DNA of 64,000 nucleotides, taken from NCBI RefSeq assembly GCF_005938655.1, contig NZ_VCQT01000027.1, positions 1 through 64,000 on the forward strand, read 5' to 3'. The notes beneath the pieces are model-generated. The model was not told the origin of the DNA and did not search any database. It saw only the letters and a list, made by a program, of their open reading frames with translations. The position numbers and the translations under genes are program-made. This DNA comes from Alloalcanivorax gelatiniphagus (lineage in GTDB: Bacteria; Pseudomonadota; Gammaproteobacteria; Pseudomonadales; Alcanivoracaceae). Shown piece by piece: positions 58,513-64,000 of the stretch (position 1 is the first letter of the stretch; each line of letters starts with the position of its first letter).

Positions 58513-59784
58513 TTATTGCTTCAGCCGCCTCGCCACGGAGCGGTAGATCTGCGCGGACACATAGGAAGGCGAAGCCTCGGCCCGTTGCTCCAGGAGGTCC
58601 GCCTTCAAAGCGCGGGCACGCAGGCCGATTTCATCGCGCAAGCAATCCGGCGACAGCAAATCCAGAATGTGCAAGGCGAGCTGCGGCTCGCCTTGTCCGG
58701 CTTTGCGGCCGGCCAGTTCGAGCACATGTTCCGGATCGGTGATCGCCTCGCGCAGCGCTTCCGCCACCGCCCGAGGGGCCGCCGGATGCAACTGGGTGGC
58801 GTTGCGGTCCCACCAGCCGTTCTCGGAGCGCCAGATATCACGAACGATGTAGTCCGGCATGCCGTAGTTCGGCGTCATCCACCGATGGCCGAAGATCTGC
58901 TCCGGGTAGTCCATGTCATGAAGAATTTCCGCCTCGCTCATACCCAGGTTCATGCGCTTGACGGTTTCGTCGCGCAGATAACGCAGGGCGGTGACGGTCA
59001 GGCTGAGCGCTTCCCGGGCGGCGTCCGCGCCTTCCACGGGCTTGCCGAATTCCGGAATCAATAGCTCCGGTTGCAGCGCCATCAGCCGCTCCATGGTGTC
59101 GGCCCAGCGCACCGGGTCGCGGAGGGTACGCAGTGGCGTGCCAATATTGGGGATCGATTTAATGAAGGCCGGGCCGGCATAGAGAATCCGGCTTTCCGGC
59201 AACCACAGGGCCACCGCATCGTCGGTTTCCGAGGGGGCCGCCAGCACTTCCACCAGGCGGTCGCCACCGTCGATGACGTGCCGATCCCGGAACAGGATGT
59301 TCGGGTAGGTGAACCATTTTTCCGGCGGCTGCTCCGGAAAGCGGGCGTTGAACTGAAGCCCGTTCAAGTGCGCTTGCAGCCCCCAGGTTTCCTGATAACG
59401 CGTGTAGCGGCGCGGCAGATTTTCCTGGGCGATGATGTCCGGGCGCGGATGGCCGCGCTCGGCGGCGTCCTCCAGCCAGGCCCGGGCACCGTGGTTGTAA
59501 CCCAGGTGACCGTGACTGTAGACGATGGCCAGCAGCGGCTTGTCCGTGAACGCCCGGATGCGTGCGATCATGGCGCGCGTGACACGGCCACCGGGGCCGG
59601 TATCGGTGAGGATCAGGCCGTTGGCGGTTTCCACCACCACGCTGTTGCCCTGGCCGCCGAGCAGGTGCACGCCATCACCGAGGCCGCGCAGTTCCTGGTC
59701 GGAAAGCAGGAACTCACCGAGGATCGGCGCGGTCTTTTTGGCCGCGTCGGGCCGCTGATCCGTGTTGTTGTTCTCTTCGCTCAT
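58513..59784 (-). CDS. Alkyl-sulfatase-like metallo-beta-lactamase-fold protein, atypical metal site
   Basis: 423 residues: an MBL domain (about 35-260) and an alkyl-sulfatase dimerisation-like domain (about 290-423; GWWDRNATQLHP, LAGRKAGQGEPQLALHILDLL). The metal motif, HSHVDHFGG in SdsA1-type enzymes, reads HGHLGYNHG: His91 and His93 remain but the Asp-His pair is Gly95-Tyr96, and the second site reads SETDDA. Altered or lost metal chemistry is likely. No signal peptide, so cytoplasmic. GGGAGAAG precedes the ATG. Sits between the porin and the DUF1254 genes. Confidence 0.82.
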   Translation of the reverse strand: MSEENNNTDQRPDAAKKTAPILGEFLLSDQELRGLGDGVHLLGGQGNSVVVETANGLILTDTGPGGRVTRAMIARIRAFTDKPLLAIVYSHGHLGYNHGARAWLEDAAERGHPRPDIIAQENLPRRYTRYQETWGLQAHLNGLQFNARFPEQPPEKWFTYPNILFRDRHVIDGGDRLVEVLAAPSETDDAVALWLPESRILYAGPAFIKSIPNIGTPLRTLRDPVRWADTMERLMALQPELLIPEFGKPVEGADAAREALSLTVTALRYLRDETVKRMNLGMSEAEILHDMDYPEQIFGHRWMTPNYGMPDYIVRDIWRSENGWWDRNATQLHPAAPRAVAEALREAITDPEHVLELAGRKAGQGEPQLALHILDLLSPDCLRDEIGLRARALKADLLEQRAEASPSYVSAQIYRSVARRLKQ

Positions 59785-59886
59785 GGTGCTTCTCCCGAGG
59801 CGCCGCCGCGAATCCCGGGCACAGGGGTGCCCGTAACGGCCGCCGGCGGCGCCGTCGTTGTTTACCAGTAACGGGGAGTGGGTCGG

Positions 59887-61167
59887 TTACAGCCGCTCGA
59901 CGCGCGGCAGCCGATAATGGCCGTTCAGAAGAGCCCGCTTCGGCATGTACCCACGGAAAAACAGCGAGAAAGGCCCTCTGTTGGCGGGCAGCCAATTGTT
60001 CTCGCGATCGGCGCCGGGGCTGTCGGCCCCGATCCAGATGTCCAGCGATCCATCGTCGTTGAAGCGGAGACCTGGAGAGCGATCACCGATGGCGTACCGT
60101 CTCAGTGGTGTATCGGCGAAGAAGAACTGACCGTCGTCCATGGCCTCGTACAGCGTCAGCGACCAGAACGATTCCAGTGGCGGCAGTTCGCCGGCGGGAA
60201 AATGCAGACGGTAACGCTGGTTACCGTCGAAGAGCCCGTCCTCCCCGTCGCCCTCCGCCCGCATATAGAAAGCTTCCTCCGGCGGCAGCGCGGCCAGCCC
60301 GCCCACCGCCACCACGGCACGCAGCACATAGGACTGATCGAAATCGCCGGTGCGCGCATTGGGGTAGGTCCACCCCTCGACGGTCGCCGCGCGGGCCCGC
60401 TGGATGCGCGCCAACCAGTCGTGGGCTTCCTTCAGCCCGGCCTCGATGGCTTGCGCCTGTTCCGCGTCGAACCGTTGCGCATCGAAGTGCTGATCCGGGC
60501 CGATGCCCAGCGCTCTGATTTCCTCCAGCACCAGACCGTCGGTCACCGGCGGCGGTTCGCGCCGCAGCAGGTAGTTGGCCTCTGCCAGGTACTGGTTCCA
60601 GGGCGCATCGCGCAGCACCGGTTCACCGGGGTCCACCGGTTCGTTGACCGCGCCTTCGTGGACGAAAAGCTGATCCTGAATGGCGCGGGCGGCGGGCAGA
60701 TCCTCTTCGCTGTCCACCAGCAGCCGGGCCAGCGCCCAGACCCGCGGCGTGGGCGCGCGGATCACGTTCTCCGCATCCGCCGGCACCTCGTGATAGGGCC
60801 CGACCACCGTGTACACGCCACCGCCATTGCCGGTTGTGCGGGTGCCCAGGATGGTGAAGTTGTTGGTGTACATGTCCATGAAGGCCAGCGAGAAGTAACG
60901 CTCGCCGGTGTCCGGCACGGTGATCCGCAGCGGGCCATGGGACAGGTCCAGCCAGCCGTCGGAATACAGCGTGTCGTTGTTGGGCGTGGTCACCCAGCGG
61001 TTGCGATGGGTGAGCAGTTTGCGGGCGTGATTGAACAGGTTCGCGCCGTGCTTCTGCCGCCATTTGCGGGTGGTCTCCATCAGCACCAACGGCATCGTAT
61101 AGATATAGGCCTTATGGGCGGCGACCTTCAATTCCGCGGGCGATACCGCGAGGTGTTGCTCGGTCAT
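59887..61167 (-). CDS. DUF1254/DUF1214 domain protein
   Basis: 426 residues with the DUF1254 N-terminal pattern (AAHKAYIYTMPLVLMETTRKW; LLTHRNRWVTTPNNDTLYSDGWLDLSHGP) and the DUF1214 C-terminal pattern (FWSLTLYEAMDDGQFF, YAIGDRSPGLRFNDDGSLDIWI, NWLPANRGPFSLFFRGYMP). No signal peptide. Function unknown; members recur beside catabolic genes of environmental proteobacteria. ATG 61167 follows AAGGAGA. Between the MBL and TAXI genes. Confidence 0.9.
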   Translation of the reverse strand: MTEQHLAVSPAELKVAAHKAYIYTMPLVLMETTRKWRQKHGANLFNHARKLLTHRNRWVTTPNNDTLYSDGWLDLSHGPLRITVPDTGERYFSLAFMDMYTNNFTILGTRTTGNGGGVYTVVGPYHEVPADAENVIRAPTPRVWALARLLVDSEEDLPAARAIQDQLFVHEGAVNEPVDPGEPVLRDAPWNQYLAEANYLLRREPPPVTDGLVLEEIRALGIGPDQHFDAQRFDAEQAQAIEAGLKEAHDWLARIQRARAATVEGWTYPNARTGDFDQSYVLRAVVAVGGLAALPPEEAFYMRAEGDGEDGLFDGNQRYRLHFPAGELPPLESFWSLTLYEAMDDGQFFFADTPLRRYAIGDRSPGLRFNDDGSLDIWIGADSPGADRENNWLPANRGPFSLFFRGYMPKRALLNGHYRLPRVERL

Positions 61168-61203
61168 GGTTCTCTCCTTACTGCGAGGGAAGGTAATCAA
61201 GGA

Positions 61204-62235
61204 TTAGCGCGCTTCCGGCGGCACGATGTCGTCCGGAATCTCCAGACCGACCTCGCGGTAATAGCGCAGCGCGCCGGCCTGCAACGGCGTGTTCACCTGT
61301 TCCAGCGCGTTTTCCAGGGTGACAGTGCTCATGAACTTGGCGGCGTCGTGGAAAACGTCGATGTTCTCGAACAGGGTCTTGGTGATCTGGTAGCCCAGTT
61401 CTTCGTCCAGCTGATCCTGGGTGCCCAGGGTGACCCAGGTGCCGACCGTCTTGACGGGCTTCTCGTTGACCTGATTCGCGCCGTAGATGCCCGGCGGTAT
61501 TTCCGACACGGTGCGCCCCGGCAGCGACATCACCTCCTTCATTGGCTCACTGTCGAACGCTTCATCCGGGATACCGAGAAAGCGAACCTTCTGCAGCATG
61601 ACCAGTTGCTCGATGGAGGCCGACGGCAACTGGGTGGGCCCGATGTACATGTCCACCTGGCCATCCTGGAAAGCCTGTTGCCCGGAATTCCAATCCAGCC
61701 GCGCCATGTCGTAATCCTTGCCGGCCTTGTAGCCGGTGGCGCCCTCGATGATGGAAAGCGCCACCAGGGTGGCGGCACCGCCCGGCGGGCCGATAAAGAC
61801 GCGGCGGCCCTTGATGTCCTTGAGCGCGTCGATGCCGGAGTCGTCGTGCACCATGATGTGGTAGGGGCCGAGCGGAAAACTCATGATCGTACGCACGTGC
61901 TTGAACAGCTCCGGAGCGCTGTCCATCTGGCTGAACATACCGGTGCCGGTGCTCATGAAATGGTTGATGGACTGGCTGCCCACGTACAGGTCCACCTGCC
62001 CCTTCGCCGCATCCAGCGTGGAACGGGTGGACGCCATGCCGGAGGTGAGGTTGATACGCACCGGCAGATTCTTCTGCAGCACCGACTGCAACGTCACCGC
62101 GAACACATACGGTGATGAACCGGGTTGGGCAGTGTGCATGCGCAGGTTACGCTCCGCGCTAGCGGTGCCGCTGAGTAAAACCAGCGCGGTAAGCAGCGGA
62201 GTGAACAGGGTGAAAAGACGGGATTTTATTGTCAT
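61204..62235 (-). CDS. TAXI-family TRAP transporter solute-binding protein
   Basis: 343 residues with a signal peptide (LLTALVLLSGTASA, cleaved near 27) and a TAXI-type fold: NLRMHTAQPGSSPYVFAVTL, GQVDLYVGSQSINHFM, IKGRRVFIGPPGGAATLVA. Such proteins deliver substrates to a DctM-like permease. No TRAP membrane gene is in this window, so the protein is either an orphan or its permease lies beyond the right edge. GGAG precedes the ATG. Confidence 0.92.
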   Translation of the reverse strand: MTIKSRLFTLFTPLLTALVLLSGTASAERNLRMHTAQPGSSPYVFAVTLQSVLQKNLPVRINLTSGMASTRSTLDAAKGQVDLYVGSQSINHFMSTGTGMFSQMDSAPELFKHVRTIMSFPLGPYHIMVHDDSGIDALKDIKGRRVFIGPPGGAATLVALSIIEGATGYKAGKDYDMARLDWNSGQQAFQDGQVDMYIGPTQLPSASIEQLVMLQKVRFLGIPDEAFDSEPMKEVMSLPGRTVSEIPPGIYGANQVNEKPVKTVGTWVTLGTQDQLDEELGYQITKTLFENIDVFHDAAKFMSTVTLENALEQVNTPLQAGALRYYREVGLEIPDDIVPPEAR

Positions 62236-62268
62236 ATCGGTCTCCTAATGGGAAAGGTTGGGGCGCGA

Positions 62269-64000
62269 TCAGCGCCCGATAACCACGGCGTCCAACGCCA
62301 CCACGCCGTGACCGGCGGAGCGCACGCGCACCGGGTTGATGTCCAGACTGTCCAGGCTGTCGCCGCTGGCCATGGCGAACTCCGAAACACGCACCAGCAG
62401 ATCCGCCAGGGCGGACACGTCCGAGGGCGCTTGCCCTCTCACGCCGTCGAGAAGGGCGCGACCGCGAAGCTCGTCGATCATCTCCAGGGCCATGTCCCGA
62501 TTGACCGGGGCACTGCGAAAGCTCACGTCCTTCAGTACTTCCACCAACACGCCCCCCAGGCCCAGCATCACCACCGGGCCGAAGGTCGGGTCCCGTTGCA
62601 CGCCGACGATGCATTCCACGCCGTCGCCTTCCATCGGCGATATCAGGGCGCCGTCGATACGCGCCTCCGGGCAAGCCTGACGGGCCGCCGCCAACACCGC
62701 GTCGCAGGCCTCGGCGACCGCGTCACCGCCGCGCAGCCCCAGGCGTACACCGCCGATGTCGGACTTGTGCGGGATGTCCGCGGACGCGATCTTCGCCACC
62801 CAGGCGCGACCGTCGTCCGCGATGCGCTGGCGCGCCTCGGCGCCGTCGGCGACCAGATGGGATTCCGGCACCGGTACGCCGAAATCCGCCAGAACCTGGA
62901 AACTGTCCGCCTCGGAATAGTTACCGGCGCGCAACGTCAGAGTGGGCGCTTCGACGGTCCGTGAGGCCGGCAATGCCTTGTTCCTTTGGCGGGCGAACCC
63001 GGCCAGCGCGGCCAGCGCGCGAATGGCCCGGCTGGGATCCTCGAACGCCAGGCAGCGGTGCTGTTCCAGGCGCTCACGCACCGAGTCCCGGAATACCGAG
63101 ACGGCACAGAACACCCGGTCGGGGAAGCGGGCGCGGACGCGACCGATCTGGTCGGCGATCTGCTCGCCCATGGGGCCCTGACCGGCGGCGGCCAGGAAAG
63201 TGGCGACCAACTGGTAGTCGCCCTGTTCCAGCATGATTTCCAGGCTGGTCTCGAACAGGCCCACGTCGTTGGTGATCTGGCCGGTGATGTCCACCGGATT
63301 GCGGGGCGCCGCGAACGGCACCAGCTCACGAATGCGGCGTTGGCCGTCCGCGCCCAGCGCCGGCATCGGCAGTCCGGCATCGTCGGCGGCGTCGGCCATC
63401 AGCACGCCGGCGCCGCCGGACACCGTGAACACACCGAGATTGTCCCCGGCCGGAATGCCCGCCACCGAGAACGCATAGCCCACGTCGAAGAACTCCTCGA
63501 TGGAATAGGCCCGATAGACGCCGTACTGGCGAAATACCGCATCGAACACCGCGTCCTCGCCGGCCAGTGCGGCGGTGTGGGAGGCCGCCGCCTGGGCTCC
63601 GATCTCGGTGCGTCCGACCTTGGTCATGACCACCGGCTTGCCGGCGGCGCGGGCCTCGGCCAAAGCCAGCTCCAGTTTGGCCCCGTCCCGACAGCCTTCC
63701 ATATAGCCGAGAATCACATCGGTATCCGGGTCACGAACCAGCCAGCGCAGGCAATCGGCGAAATCCACATCGCCCTCGTTGCCGGTGGTGATCCAGTAGC
63801 TGAGTCCCAGCCCTCTTTGCCGCGCCAGCGTAAAGGCGTAGGCCCCATAGGCACCGCTCTGGCTGACCAGGCCGATGCGCCCGCTGGCGGTCACACCCTG
63901 CCCCACCACCGGCGAAAAGGTGGCGAACACTTTTTCGGAAAGGTTCATGAAACCCAGACAGTTGGGGCCGAGCACACGGACGCCGGCGGCGCGCGCCCGG
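62269..64000 (-). CDS. NDP-forming acyl-CoA synthetase (5' end beyond window)
   Basis: Partial gene, at least 577 codons, truncated by the right edge; the reading frame stays open to 64000, so the GTG at 63975 is internal (VLGPNCLGF motif of the CoA-binding half). It has the succinyl-CoA-ligase-like domains (GRIGLVSQSGAYG, FTVSGGAGVLMADAA) and a C-terminal ATP-grasp region (DFGVPVPESHLVADGAEAR, VAKIASADIPHKSDIGGV, GLGGVLVEVLKDVSF). Would join an organic acid to CoA with release of NDP or NMP-type products depending on the enzyme, likely the entry step of this cluster. Confidence 0.9.
   Translation of the reverse strand, partial: RARAAGVRVLGPNCLGFMNLSEKVFATFSPVVGQGVTASGRIGLVSQSGAYGAYAFTLARQRGLGLSYWITTGNEGDVDFADCLRWLVRDPDTDVILGYMEGCRDGAKLELALAEARAAGKPVVMTKVGRTEIGAQAAASHTAALAGEDAVFDAVFRQYGVYRAYSIEEFFDVGYAFSVAGIPAGDNLGVFTVSGGAGVLMADAADDAGLPMPALGADGQRRIRELVPFAAPRNPVDITGQITNDVGLFETSLEIMLEQGDYQLVATFLAAAGQGPMGEQIADQIGRVRARFPDRVFCAVSVFRDSVRERLEQHRCLAFEDPSRAIRALAALAGFARQRNKALPASRTVEAPTLTLRAGNYSEADSFQVLADFGVPVPESHLVADGAEARQRIADDGRAWVAKIASADIPHKSDIGGVRLGLRGGDAVAEACDAVLAAARQACPEARIDGALISPMEGDGVECIVGVQRDPTFGPVVMLGLGGVLVEVLKDVSFRSAPVNRDMALEMIDELRGRALLDGVRGQAPSDVSALADLLVRVSEFAMASGDSLDSLDINPVRVRSAGHGVVALDAVVIGR

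Noticed and set aside
59878-62115. A 745-codon frame antisense to the TAXI and DUF1254 genes
   Set aside because: No domain, and both minus-strand genes have ribosome sites and family motifs.
63975-63975. GTG at 63975 as the start of the acyl-CoA synthetase gene
   Set aside because: The frame remains open to the window edge and the codon is the Val of VLGPNCLGF, an internal motif; the gene is simply cut by the edge.

Overview
The window is a GC-rich (roughly two-thirds G+C) gammaproteobacterial chromosome segment. Gene order across the first 21 kb (lolC-lolD-DUF2062-comEC-exbB-exbD-[msbA]-lpxK-kdsB-ptp-murB / rne / rluC-HAD-sppA / maf / yceD-rpmF-plsX) follows the pseudomonad-type arrangement. 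The general character (TonB receptors, lipase, acyl-CoA genes, REP repeats ending in GCTCCTAC) best fits an Alcanivorax/Alloalcanivorax-like marine hydrocarbon degrader. The genus is inferred, not demonstrated.

Layout. 0-21.3 kb: core envelope and RNA biology. It holds phospholipid, ribosomal and lipid A/KDO/peptidoglycan genes in a tightly overlapping minus-strand operon (comEC to murB), RNase E with a long structured leader, and the Lol lipoprotein exporter. 21.5-30.1 kb: a small secreted protein, the two-step agmatine-to-putrescine pathway (aguA-aguB), DegV, an rlmM-MFS-tusA operon, and AraC-purU. 30.3-34 kb: a TetR-controlled HlyD/ABC efflux operon. 34-43.7 kb: an iron-sulfur photolyase, a secreted LIP-type lipase with an unusual C-terminal domain and its neighbours, a ribbon-helix-helix/zinc-ribbon protein beside an ABC1-family kinase, a GST-kappa-like isomerase and a thioesterase. 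43.8-50.3 kb: an iron-regulated locus bracketed by two Fur-type boxes (TonB receptor, periplasmic siderophore esterase, UbiM, AzlCD, AraC regulator). 50.6-54 kb: an MFS exporter and an OprC-type copper receptor. 54-64 kb (right edge): a minus-strand catabolic cluster. It has an NDP-forming acyl-CoA synthetase (cut by the edge), a TAXI binding protein, a DUF1254/DUF1214 protein, a metallo-beta-lactamase-fold protein with an altered metal site, a porin, a two-gene acyl-CoA dehydrogenase that looks like a heteromer, and a crotonase.

Intergenic space is rich in repeats: REP/BIME pairs with compensatory stem changes, two copies of an AAGTT-heptad inverted element, two composite long-inverted-repeat elements near 10 kb, another at 50.3 kb, and a 147-bp duplication that captured the end of the photolyase gene. 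No tRNA, rRNA, CRISPR array, integrase or transposase was seen.

The items most worth follow-up are the RHH/zinc-ribbon protein sharing a TGTARTACA palindrome with the adjacent kinase gene, the 54-64 kb catabolic cluster with its split acyl-CoA dehydrogenase and atypical MBL protein, the lipase fusion, and the terminator-like leader of the Fur-controlled receptor.
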